From JAAZZIT01 sp964480525 (lineage in GTDB: Bacteria > Bacillota > Clostridia > Oscillospirales > Ruminococcaceae), in the NCBI GenBank assembly GCA_964480525.1, contig CAYZOV010000040.1:1-13018 (forward strand): a DNA stretch of 13,018 nt, read 5' to 3'. The position numbers were made by a program, and so were the translations under genes. Under the pieces are notes generated by a model. That model ran no database searches. It worked only from the letters and a program-made list of their open reading frames with translations, and was not told the origin of the DNA. Positions 1-4,895 of this stretch are shown here, in pieces; positions within the stretch are counted from its first letter, which is position 1; each line of letters starts with the position of its first letter.

Positions 1-55
1 GAGCGCGTGACTGTTAATCACGATGTCACTGGTTCAAGTCCAGTTGGGGGAGCCA
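1..55 (+). tRNA. tRNA-Asn (GTT), 3' part, cut by the window edge
   Basis: The first 55 bases are the 3' three quarters of a tRNA. The anticodon stem CGTGA (6-10) pairs with TCACG (18-22) around the 7-base loop CTGTTAA, which places GTT at 13-15, the asparagine anticodon. The T-arm follows (GGTTCAAGTCC core, 31-41), then the acceptor 3' strand, and an encoded CCA ends at 55. GAGC at 1-4 is the 3' side of the D stem, so roughly 20 bases at the 5' end lie outside the window. Confidence 0.95.
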
Positions 56-57
56 GA

Positions 58-91
58 AAAAAGCACTTAGCAAAAAGCTAAGTGCTTTTTT
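58..91 (+). terminator. Rho-independent terminator of tRNA-Asn
   Basis: AGCACTTAGC (62-71) pairs perfectly with GCTAAGTGCT (77-86) around a five-A loop and is followed by a T-run. It lies directly after the CCA end of tRNA-Asn. A near-copy of this terminator occurs at 187-216. Confidence 0.9.
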
Positions 92-94
92 AAC

Positions 95-186
95 TAAGAG
101 TGCCTTTGGCACGTTAAGTTGCACCTTCGGTGTGTGAAGTGACGCTATGCGTCGTGAAGAAGTTTTTTCACCGCACACTTAACTTT
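95..186. repeat. Tandem mini-hairpin array with GTGAAG-type linkers
   Basis: Three 13-base palindromes with 5-bp stems and 3-base loops lie in register: GTGCC/GGCAC (100-112), GCACC/GGTGT (121-133) and GACGC/GCGTC (141-153). They are joined by linkers GTTAAGTT and GTGAAGT, and GTGAAGA follows the third. The spacing is 21 and then 20 bases. The stem sequence differs in each unit while the linker is kept, so this is not a simple tandem duplication. No reading frame covers it. Function unknown. Confidence 0.75.
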
Positions 187-216
187 ACTTAGCAAAAGCT
201 AAGTGTTTTTTTTAAC
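187..216 (+). terminator. Second terminator, near-copy of the tRNA-Asn terminator
   Basis: ACTTAGC (187-193) pairs with GCTAAGT (198-204) around AAAA and is followed by a nine-T run and AAC. Over 30 bases it matches 65-94 apart from a loop indel and small changes beside the T-run. The two copies bracket the mini-hairpin array. Confidence 0.8.
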
Positions 217-220
217 GAAA

Positions 221-305
221 TAAATCCCTAACGAGATTTGTGAAATTTGCTATGCAAGTGAAATACGCCTGAAACGTGTGAAATACCTGCGGGCGTGGGG
301 ATTTA
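221..305. repeat. Second mini-hairpin array with GTGAAAT linkers, enclosed by an outer stem
   Basis: GTGAAAT occurs at 240-246, 258-264 and 278-284. Each copy is followed by a small palindromic segment: TTGC/GCAA at 247-257, a weak ACG/CGT at 265-277, and an imperfect one at 285-296. The unit spacing is 18-20 bases, similar to the array at 95-186. The outer arms AAATCCC (222-228) and GGGATTT (298-304) could close the block into one cloverleaf-like structure. No coding potential is seen. Confidence 0.65.
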
Positions 306-356
306 CTTCATTCTGTCCGAAGAAACCATAAAACGAATTTTGTATAGGTGAAATTT

Positions 357-400
357 GCCCTCGTTGTGCTTTTTAGCATATATGAGGGCTTGTTTTGTTT
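357..400 (+). terminator. Terminator-like hairpin upstream of the first methyltransferase
   Basis: GCCCTC (357-362) pairs with GAGGGC (384-389). An inner TGCT/AGCA helix (367-370 with 375-378) lies between them and a T-rich tail follows. It could end read-through from the repeat arrays or act as an attenuator. The next gene has its own promoter downstream, so a plain terminator is the simpler reading. Confidence 0.55.
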
Positions 401-416
401 AAAATAATTACTACAC

Positions 417-445
417 TTGTAGGTGCTGAAATTTCGTGTTATACT
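417..445 (+). promoter_or_regulatory. Promoter for the 467 methyltransferase
   Basis: TTGTAG (417-422) and TATACT (440-445) are separated by exactly 17 bases. The predicted start near 452 leaves a short leader carrying AAAGGA (452-457) before the ATG at 467. The -10 is good and the -35 is moderate. Confidence 0.55.
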
Positions 446-466
446 GTTTTTAAAGGATTGAAATCT

Positions 467-1225
467 ATGGTTGAATATACAAAAATCAATTCAAAAACGT
501 GGGATTTGTGGGCTGAAAACGGCTGTGAATGGTCTGTTCCTATTACGCACGTTGAATATGAGGCTGTGTCCGAAGAAAATTTCGGCGTTTATCTTACGCC
601 TTGCATAACTGTACCTCACGATTGGTTTGGAAATTTAAAAGGCAAAAAACTGCTGGGTCTTGCAAGTGGTGGGGCTCAGCAAATGCCTGTGTTTTCTAAG
701 CTTGGTGCAATTTGCACGGTGCTTGATTATTCCGACAAACAGCTTGACGCCGAACGTGAAGTTTCCAAACGTGAGGGCTATCCAATCGAAATTATTAAGG
801 GCGATATGACGAAAAAGCTCCCGTTTGAGGACGAAAGCTTTGATTTGATTTTTCACCCTGTTTCAAACTGCTATGTTGAGGATGTTTTCCATATTTGGAA
901 TGAATGTTACCGTGTTTTGAAAAAGGGCGGTCGTCTGCTTGCAGGTTTTGACAATGGTATCAATTTTCTTTTTGGGGACGATAACCCTCTGCTGGTCGTA
1001 AACAAACTTCCTTATAATCCACTAAATATGCCAAAGGAACAATTTGAACAGATGGTTAAAAACGGAGAAAGTGTGCAGTTTAGCCATTCTCTTGAGGAGC
1101 AAATAGGCGGTCAAATTAAAGCCGGATTTACTCTTAAAGCTCTGTATGAGGATAGGGATAGAGTGGGTGGAGCAAAAATAAGGGATTATTCCCCCCAGTA
1201 TATGGCGACTTTGGCTGTTAAATAG
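467..1225 (+). CDS. Class I SAM-dependent methyltransferase (Methyltransf_11 type)
   Basis: A 252-residue cytosolic protein with a Rossmann methyltransferase core. Motif I is KLLGLASGGAQQ (61-72), the glycine-rich SAM loop. An acidic residue ends the next strand (VLDYSD, D87). DMTKKLPFEDESFDLIF (113-129) holds the motif III/IV region, and YRVLKKGGRLLAGF (148-161) is the post-core motif typical of small-molecule methyltransferases. The substrate cannot be read from the sequence. The ATG at 467 was chosen because AAAGGA sits 9 bases upstream and a promoter lies just before it. The in-frame upstream TTG at 395 lies inside the T-tail of a terminator and lacks a ribosome site. No terminator is seen directly after the stop. 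It belongs to the same broad superfamily as the 7360 gene but has a different motif I. Confidence 0.88.
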   Translation: MVEYTKINSKTWDLWAENGCEWSVPITHVEYEAVSEENFGVYLTPCITVPHDWFGNLKGKKLLGLASGGAQQMPVFSKLGAICTVLDYSDKQLDAEREVSKREGYPIEIIKGDMTKKLPFEDESFDLIFHPVSNCYVEDVFHIWNECYRVLKKGGRLLAGFDNGINFLFGDDNPLLVVNKLPYNPLNMPKEQFEQMVKNGESVQFSHSLEEQIGGQIKAGFTLKALYEDRDRVGGAKIRDYSPQYMATLAVK

Positions 1226-1259
1226 CGAAGATTGATTGAGTTAATAGAAAGGAAAAAAT

Positions 1260-1364
1260 ATGCACAACGAATTGATAAACGGAATAAAACAGTAAGTAAT
1301 CGAGTTTCCTAAGCTGTTTGCCTCATACGAAGAAAAAGAGTACGGCATACTCGTTGTATTTTAA
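1260..1364 (+). pseudogene. Remnant of a small gene, interrupted by an in-frame stop
   Basis: AAAGGA (1248-1253) precedes an ATG at 1260 with 6 bases between. The frame reads MHNELINGIKQ, stops at TAA (1293-1295), then continues in the same frame as VIEFPKLFASYEEKEYGILVVF before a double stop at 1362-1367. The segment after the stop has the composition of a real protein, including a charged amphipathic stretch (SYEEKEYG). This fits a decayed or truncated gene better than random sequence. An 11-residue peptide is the alternative. I do not recognise the family. Confidence 0.35.
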
Positions 1365-1400
1365 TAAGATGTAAACAATCTGATAATATATATATATATA

Positions 1401-1429
1401 TTTACAATTAAACTTAACTATGGTAAAAT
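1401..1429 (+). promoter_or_regulatory. Extended -10 promoter of the 1485 lipoprotein
   Basis: TTTACA (1401-1406), a 17-base spacer, and TAAAAT (1424-1429) preceded by TG at 1421-1422. An alternating AT run (about 1386-1400) lies immediately upstream where an UP element would be. Predicted start near 1436; AAGGAG at 1471-1476 serves the ATG at 1485. Confidence 0.75.
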
Positions 1430-1484
1430 GTATGTAAAGAAAAGTTTTTGTACTTTATTATAACATTAAAAAGGAGAATATCTT

Positions 1485-2336
1485 ATGAAAAGAAACTTCA
1501 AATCCATAGTCGCAGGCGTTATTGCCGTTTGTATGTGTATCACAATGGCAGGATGTGGCAATTCCACGCCTAAAAATGAAAAAGAACTGGAAAGTATGCT
1601 GGAGGATATTTCAGAAGAAGCAGGCACAACGGAAAAACCTACGGTAAAAGAAGTTGACCCTTTTGAGTCGCTGGACGTTTCCTTTGAGGGGATTTCTCCT
1701 GCTGTCAAGTTGGAAATGAACCCGCCTTATGGCTCTAGGGTAAGATATACTGCTAACGCTGAAAAAGGTCTGAAAAACGGCGATGTTGTGGAGATAACGG
1801 TTGAACCAATAATTCAGGATGACAACATTGTCTACACCGAAACCGTCAAGCAGTACACTGTGGAAAATATGCCTACCTATGTATGCACAATGGAGGATAT
1901 TCCTCAGGAAACCTACGACAAAATGGACAGCACTTTTAGGGACGGCTACGCAGCTTACCTTGCCAATAGTGGTGCTCAGCCTGTTATCAAGAAGATGGAG
2001 TTGGTGGGAAATTACCTTCTTACGCCTAAGGATACCACTTCATACGGCGACTCTTTCAACTACATTTATTTCGTCTACAAAATAAATGCCGACTTCAACA
2101 AAACAGGGGAAAATCACGATTACTATTGGTGTGCTTATTATCAGGGAGTTTATGCCCTTGAAGACGGCACAATGGTTGTTGATTATAACGAGCTGTATAA
2201 GGGTTCTCATATTTTTGATAATCTTCTGGTTGACGCTTTCTATATTGAGGGTTGCAATGATGTGGATACTATTTTCCAGAAAAATGTTGTTCCGAAAACT
2301 GATAAATATGAGTATATTTCAACTATTAAGGAATAA
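1485..2336 (+). CDS. Secreted lipoprotein of unknown function
   Basis: A 283-residue protein. The N-terminus is a lipoprotein signal peptide: basic MKRNFK, a hydrophobic stretch (8-22), then the lipobox MAGC with the lipidated Cys at 24. A low-complexity acidic linker (about 27-58) follows. The segment DPFESLDVSFEGISPAVKLE (58-77) resembles a module seen at the start of the mature part of many clostridial lipoproteins. An extracellular beta-rich domain then follows (GLKNGDVVEITVEP and onward) with many aromatics (DYYWCAYYQGVYALEDG). No enzyme motif is visible. It is predicted to be anchored on the outer face of the membrane. It has its own promoter (1401-1429) and terminator (2430-2466), so it is probably monocistronic. 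The start is firm: AAGGAG lies 8 bases upstream. Confidence 0.88.
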   Translation: MKRNFKSIVAGVIAVCMCITMAGCGNSTPKNEKELESMLEDISEEAGTTEKPTVKEVDPFESLDVSFEGISPAVKLEMNPPYGSRVRYTANAEKGLKNGDVVEITVEPIIQDDNIVYTETVKQYTVENMPTYVCTMEDIPQETYDKMDSTFRDGYAAYLANSGAQPVIKKMELVGNYLLTPKDTTSYGDSFNYIYFVYKINADFNKTGENHDYYWCAYYQGVYALEDGTMVVDYNELYKGSHIFDNLLVDAFYIEGCNDVDTIFQKNVVPKTDKYEYISTIKE

Positions 2337-2429
2337 TATTTTCTTTAAAAAATTCATCTTGCAAACATTTAAAATTAAAAGAAAAATCTACCATTTTCTT
2401 TTAAATTGTTAAAATACAGTTTTTGCTAG

Positions 2430-2466
2430 CTCAGAGTCTCTCACAAAAGAGGCTCTGAGTTTTTTG
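2430..2466 (+). terminator. Terminator of the 1485 lipoprotein
   Basis: The 12-bp stem CTCAGAGTCTCT (2430-2441) with AGAGGCTCTGAG (2448-2459) has one T-G pair and a six-base loop, and is followed by six T's. The acetyltransferase remnant begins immediately after it. Confidence 0.92.
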
Positions 2467-2468
2467 TT

Positions 2469-2678
2469 TACGCTGATATTCGCAAGTCAGAGTACGAAAA
2501 TACACGCTTTGACTACATAGTCACGTCAAAAGAACACCGTGGGAACGGCTATGCAAGCGAGCTTTTGAGCTTTATTGTGGAGTATTGCAAGAAAAATGAT
2601 TTTCCTATGTGCTGGCAGTGGGCTGGCCCGTCGGAGCATATTTGCTATAATGCAGGCTTTGCGACAGGGGCGGAGTAG
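2469..2678 (+). pseudogene. 5'-truncated GNAT acetyltransferase remnant
   Basis: This 69-codon open frame ends at TAG 2676-2678 and encodes the C-terminal half of a GNAT N-acetyltransferase. EHRGNGYASELLSFIVEYC contains the acetyl-CoA loop R-G-N-G-Y-A of motif A and its following helix. PMCWQWAGPSEHICYNAGF matches the motif B region with the usual C-terminal Y-N-A-G-F. There is no start codon with a ribosome site, and the frame runs back into the lipoprotein terminator, where it hits TAG at 2427. The N-terminal half of the fold is therefore missing. The preserved half has no stops, so the loss looks recent, or the segment was joined here by recombination. A terminator follows at 2714-2759. 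Confidence 0.75.
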
Positions 2679-2713
2679 AATTTGCGTATAGAATAAATTG
2701 ATTTTTATTAACG

Positions 2714-2759
2714 AAAAAAGAGCCAATGAACGTGAAAAATCACAGCCATTGGCTTTTTT
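2714..2759 (+). terminator. Terminator after the GNAT remnant (possibly bidirectional)
   Basis: GCCAATG (2722-2728) pairs with CATTGGC (2747-2753), with an inner GTG/CAC helix, flanked by six A's on the left and six T's on the right. The symmetry would let it work on either strand. Confidence 0.8.
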
Positions 2760-2971
2760 GTATATATACAGAAACTTTTTAATAATATTATTCTGTTTTT
2801 ACTCTTTGTTGTTCGTTTCAATGCAGTTGTGTTTGGCGGTTTGGGTGAGAAATTTTATAAGTTCGCCGTTGGTGGGCAATCAGAATCTTTGTTTTTGGCA
2901 TAGTTCTACCTATTCTTGTTATTTAAAAGCATATTCATAGAAATATATGAATAAATTGCAAATAAAAAATA
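2760..2971. other. AT-rich gap without a supported gene
   Basis: No frame has a ribosome site or recognisable protein. It contains a small AT hairpin, TATTCATA/TATGAATA (2932-2953). On the minus strand, 2799-2879 can be read as LPTNGELIKFLTQTAKHNC followed by IETNNKE and a stop, with a TGA directly before it. This has protein-like composition and may be the tail of a decayed gene. That reading is weak. Confidence 0.4.
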
Positions 2972-3054
2972 TTGCACTACTAACTTATCGGCGTATTGTG
3001 TTAGATTTAGTTTAAAACATTAACGCAATACAAATTCCGATAAAAGTAGTGCAA
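2972..3054 (-). terminator. Long imperfect inverted repeat, probable terminator of agrBD
   Basis: Four arms pair in order: TTGCACTACT (2972-2981) with AGTAGTGCAA (3045-3054); TTATCGG (2985-2991) with CCGATAA (3037-3043); GTATTG (2993-2998) with CAATAC (3026-3031); GTTA (3000-3003) with TAAC (3021-3024). That is 27 bp of stem with small bulges and a 17-base loop. Read on the minus strand it starts 26 bases after the agrD stop and is followed by ATATTTTTT, as expected for a terminator. It is much longer than the other terminators here, so a small-RNA or mobile-element origin is also possible. Confidence 0.55.
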
Positions 3055-3080
3055 ACGTGCAAAAAGGTAAGGTAAGATGT

Positions 3081-3215
3081 TTACTTTTTGTAAATATTCT
3101 TTGGCTCTTTAGCCTGATATCCGCCGTAAGATGAAGCGGCACCGCAAGCGAAAATTGCCATGTTTTTAGCGATTTTTCTAACCTTTTCAGCGACATTTTT
3201 CTTAAAGTTATTCAT
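3081..3215 (-). CDS. agrD: AgrD-type cyclic autoinducer propeptide
   Basis: A 44-residue peptide precursor. It has the three parts of AgrD: a basic amphipathic N-terminal helix (MNNFKKNVAEKVRKIAKNMA, 1-20), a short signal core (CGAASSYGG, 24-32), and a hydrophilic tail with the conserved E-P (YQAKEPKN, 33-40). In known AgrD proteins the ring ends six residues before this proline. Here that gives a five-residue ring, Ser28-Ser29-Tyr-Gly-Gly, with Ser28 in place of the usual cyclising Cys; the only Cys is at 24. A lactone rather than thiolactone is therefore inferred. The ATG lies inside the 3' end of agrB (8-base overlap) and uses AGAGGTG within agrB as ribosome site, so the two are translationally coupled. 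AgrB would cleave and cyclise this peptide. Identity rests on context and pattern. Confidence 0.82.
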   Translation of the reverse strand: MNNFKKNVAEKVRKIAKNMAIFACGAASSYGGYQAKEPKNIYKK

Positions 3216-3792
3216 TTTTTGCACCTCTTTTCTCTTTTATTTTTCCAGCTACAATTAGCATAGCTATTAACAAACAAGTATATATTACCATTGTGCCAAT
3301 AAGATAATCTCTTAAAATAAATCCTAAAACGTTCATTATTAAAGTAATTAAAGCGCCGATTATCTTTAATTTCGGCTTTTTTGAACTTTCGATTGGTTTG
3401 TTTTCGTTTTCTATAGGCGCAAAAATTAAAACCGTAACCTCTGTTATCAATATTAAAATTATAAGAAATAACGGTGAGAATTTATTAAATAGCGCTTCGT
3501 TGACACATAATGTTAATAAAAATGTTACACACATTAGGGAATTACACCTGAAATATGTATCGGCATGATAGCCACCTGTGAACGAACGCACCAAAATAAA
3601 CAAAACAAGATAAACTATGCTTTCTATGGGGTGACGAACAAGCAATCCGAGTGCCAGTACAAGGACGATATTAAGAATTGATGAAATAGTTATTTCTATG
3701 CCGTATTTGTAAAAGTCTTGAACGTCCTTTTCTGTGCTGATTACTTGTTGTTTAGTAATGAAATTTAACAATTTCGTCACTACAAATTCCAT
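3208..3792 (-). CDS. agrB: AgrB-type membrane peptidase / autoinducer processing protein
   Basis: A 194-residue integral membrane protein, the usual AgrB length. RSFTGGYHADTYFRC (69-83) contains the catalytic pair His76 and Cys83 with the conserved Arg69 and Gly-Gly. PIENENKP (126-133) is the conserved cytosolic loop of the family. Hydrophobic segments lie at about 35-52, 58-68, 84-96, 107-126, 144-160 and 165-182. AgrB removes the C-terminal tail of AgrD and forms the macrocycle. AAGAAGGTGATAAA precedes the ATG at 3792. The promoter is near consensus and is preceded by direct repeats that could bind an AgrA-like regulator. No agrC or agrA lies within the window, so the receptor must be elsewhere or absent. 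Confidence 0.92.
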   Translation of the reverse strand: MEFVVTKLLNFITKQQVISTEKDVQDFYKYGIEITISSILNIVLVLALGLLVRHPIESIVYLVLFILVRSFTGGYHADTYFRCNSLMCVTFLLTLCVNEALFNKFSPLFLIILILITEVTVLIFAPIENENKPIESSKKPKLKIIGALITLIMNVLGFILRDYLIGTMVIYTCLLIAMLIVAGKIKEKRGAKNE

Positions 3793-3812
3793 TTTATCAC
3801 CTTCTTGTTTTA

Positions 3813-3841
3813 ATTTTATAGTCGTAGCTCCATAATGTCAA
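3813..3841 (-). promoter_or_regulatory. Promoter of agrBD
   Basis: On the minus strand TTGACA (3841-3836), a 17-base spacer and TAAAAT (3818-3813) form a near-consensus sigma-A promoter. Transcription would start near 3806, just before the agrB ribosome site. Confidence 0.8.
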
Positions 3842-3848
3842 GTTTTTT

Positions 3849-3876
3849 GGCACGAATGGACACTTTTAGGCACGAA
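3849..3876 (-). promoter_or_regulatory. Pair of direct repeats upstream of the agrBD -35, candidate LytTR/AgrA sites
   Basis: GGCACGAA occurs at 3849-3856 and 3869-3876, each preceded by a T-run (TTCGTGCC followed by A's on the minus strand). The start-to-start distance is 20 bp and the proximal copy ends 7 bases before the -35. LytTR-domain regulators such as AgrA bind two 9-bp direct repeats about two helical turns apart just upstream of the -35. The spacing fits well; the match to the published LytTR consensus is only partial. Confidence 0.5.
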
Positions 3877-3998
3877 ATCACTATTTGTAAACATAAAATA
3901 TACTCTATAAGAAGAAATTATTTCTAAAGCTTTAAGGAGTTAATAAAAAATCGGAAGTCTGTTTCCCCCACCCCTTTCCCCCCGTCAAAAATATGTGC

Positions 3999-4027
3999 TT
4001 GACAAAATGTAATAAACGTGGTAAAAT
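3999..4027 (+). promoter_or_regulatory. Strong promoter of tRNA-Leu
   Basis: A consensus TTGACA (3999-4004), a 17-base spacer, and TAAAAT (4022-4027) preceded by TG at 4019-4020. tRNA-Leu begins 18 bases after the -10. Confidence 0.9.
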
Positions 4028-4044
4028 AACTAAGTTAAGTATAT

Positions 4045-4129
4045 GCGGGTGTGGTGAAATTGGCAGACACGTTAGATTTAGGTTCTAATGCCCTATGGTG
4101 TGCAGGTTCAAGTCCTGTCACCCGCACCA
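4045..4129 (+). tRNA. tRNA-Leu (TAG)
   Basis: The acceptor GCGGGTG (4045-4051) pairs with CACCCGC (4119-4125), followed by discriminator A and encoded CCA (4127-4129). The anticodon stem TTAGA/TCTAA (4072-4076 with 4084-4088) closes the loop TTTAGGT, giving anticodon TAG at 4079-4081. A variable arm of the class II (leucine) type follows, then the T-arm GGTTCAAGTCC. Confidence 0.96.
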
Positions 4130-4144
4130 AATTTTTGAAAGGTG

Positions 4145-4196
4145 GTGAATGATATGAATATTCGTAACGGAAAAATCGAAAACATCTATCATTCAC
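4145..4196. repeat. Inverted repeat behind tRNA-Leu
   Basis: GTGAATGATA (4145-4154) is perfectly complementary to TATCATTCAC (4187-4196) across a 32-base loop, followed by a T-rich stretch. It could help end the tRNA transcript. It overlaps a small open frame with a strong ribosome site. Confidence 0.6.
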
Positions 4197-4213
4197 ATTT
4201 TCTTTCTTTTTAA
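4154..4213 (+). CDS. Possible 19-residue leader peptide after tRNA-Leu
   Basis: The frame encodes MNIRNGKIENIYHSHFLSF and stops at 4211-4213. AAAGGTGGTGA (4138-4148) just before it differs from an ideal anti-16S match at one base, with 5 bases to the ATG. It is among the strongest ribosome sites in the window, yet the peptide is tiny and shows no family. It overlaps the inverted repeat 4145-4196, and a terminator (4238-4270) follows before the GNAT gene. It may be a leader peptide, a remnant of a lost gene's start, or chance. Confidence 0.3.
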   Translation: MNIRNGKIENIYHSHFLSF

Positions 4214-4237
4214 TCTCGTTTTGTGAATAATAAATTC

Positions 4238-4270
4238 AAGTGTTTTCGATTTTTTCGGGAACACTTTTTT
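4238..4270 (+). terminator. Terminator between the tRNA-Leu unit and the GNAT genes
   Basis: AAGTGTTTTC (4238-4247) pairs with GGGAACACTT (4257-4266), including two T-G pairs, around a nine-base loop, followed by TTTTATTT. It lies just upstream of the GNAT start at 4292, so it ends tRNA-Leu transcription or attenuates read-through into the GNAT genes. Confidence 0.75.
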
Positions 4271-4273
4271 ATT

Positions 4274-4298
4274 TATGAAATGAGGAATTTTATGAACA
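4274..4298 (+). repeat. Duplicated start-region sequence, copy 1
   Basis: TATGAAATGAGGAATTTTAT and the next five bases include the ribosome site and start codon of the first GNAT. They match 4871-4895 at 24 of 25 positions. The coding sequences diverge immediately afterwards. Confidence 0.8.
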
Positions 4299-4828
4299 AC
4301 ATTGTCATTGAAAAGCTAACAGATAAGAACTTCAACGTAAATTCTCTTGATGATTTTATAAGATATCAGGAAGTAAAAGAATGTTGGCGGTTTGTGGGCG
4401 AAGAATGGAAATTAGTCGCCAATGAATTTATTGAGGATTGGGATTTGAAAAAGCGCAGAGAGATTGCCGATTCAATCTGCAAACTTATTGGTTCAAAAGG
4501 GACGGCATACGGTGCTTTTTGGGGCGAAAAAATCGTGGGATACATAGTGATTTCAAAGGAGCTGTTCGGCAGTAAAAAACAGTACGCTGAACTTGTTATT
4601 TTTCATGTTTCACAGCCTTTTCGCCAAAAAGGCATAGGCACTAAACTTTTCAGAGCAATCTGCCGAGAAGCAAGATTTCTGGGAGTTGAAAAACTGTATA
4701 TTTCAGCACATCCATCAAAAGAAAGTCAGACGGCATACCGAAAACTAGGCTGTGTTAATGCGGAAGAGATTAACCGTGAAATTGCTGAAAACGAGCCGTT
4801 CGACGTTCAAATGGAATATGTCTTATAA
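4292..4828 (+). CDS. GNAT family N-acetyltransferase
   Basis: A 178-residue cytosolic protein. The GNAT fold shows in AFWGEKIVGYIVISKEL (75-91, strands beta2-beta3). ELVIFHVSQPFRQKGIGTKLF (100-120) holds strand beta4 and the acetyl-CoA loop R111-Q-K-G-I-G116. SKESQTAYRKLGC (142-154) is the motif B helix and C-terminal strand. Substrate not deducible. The ATG at 4292 is preferred: GAGG lies 6 bases upstream, whereas the upstream in-frame GTG at 4223 would place coding sequence over a terminator hairpin. It is the first of three closely spaced genes (GNAT, GNAT, Nudix). The 25 bases around its start are almost identical to those of the next gene. Confidence 0.88.
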   Translation: MNNIVIEKLTDKNFNVNSLDDFIRYQEVKECWRFVGEEWKLVANEFIEDWDLKKRREIADSICKLIGSKGTAYGAFWGEKIVGYIVISKELFGSKKQYAELVIFHVSQPFRQKGIGTKLFRAICREARFLGVEKLYISAHPSKESQTAYRKLGCVNAEEINREIAENEPFDVQMEYVL

Positions 4829-4870
4829 GACTAGCAACAGACGCACCGCCGGTATTTTCTTTATACAAAA

Positions 4871-4895
4871 TATGAAACGAGGAATTTTATGAACA
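4871..4895 (+). repeat. Duplicated start-region sequence, copy 2
   Basis: This is the counterpart of 4274-4298, with C instead of T at 4878. The change opens a six-codon frame (ATG 4872 to TGA) whose stop overlaps the GNAT start as ATGA. Confidence 0.8.

Noticed and set aside
95..305. CRISPR array
   Set aside because: The repeated part is only a 7-8 base linker and the variable parts are palindromes of 10-13 bases, far shorter than CRISPR repeats and spacers. No cas genes are present.
395..466. Upstream TTG start of the first methyltransferase
   Set aside because: It lies in a terminator tail, has no ribosome site, and the extra residues do not look like part of the fold.
2698..2940. 80-codon plus-strand ORF
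   Set aside because: It starts within a terminator, has no ribosome site and encodes a low-complexity hydrophobic sequence.
2972..3054. Integron attC site
   Set aside because: Length and imperfect symmetry fit, but the outer ends lack the RYYYAAC/GTTRRRY core sites and no integrase is seen.
4223..4291. GTG start for the first GNAT
   Set aside because: It would translate through a terminator hairpin; the ATG at 4292 has a proper ribosome site.
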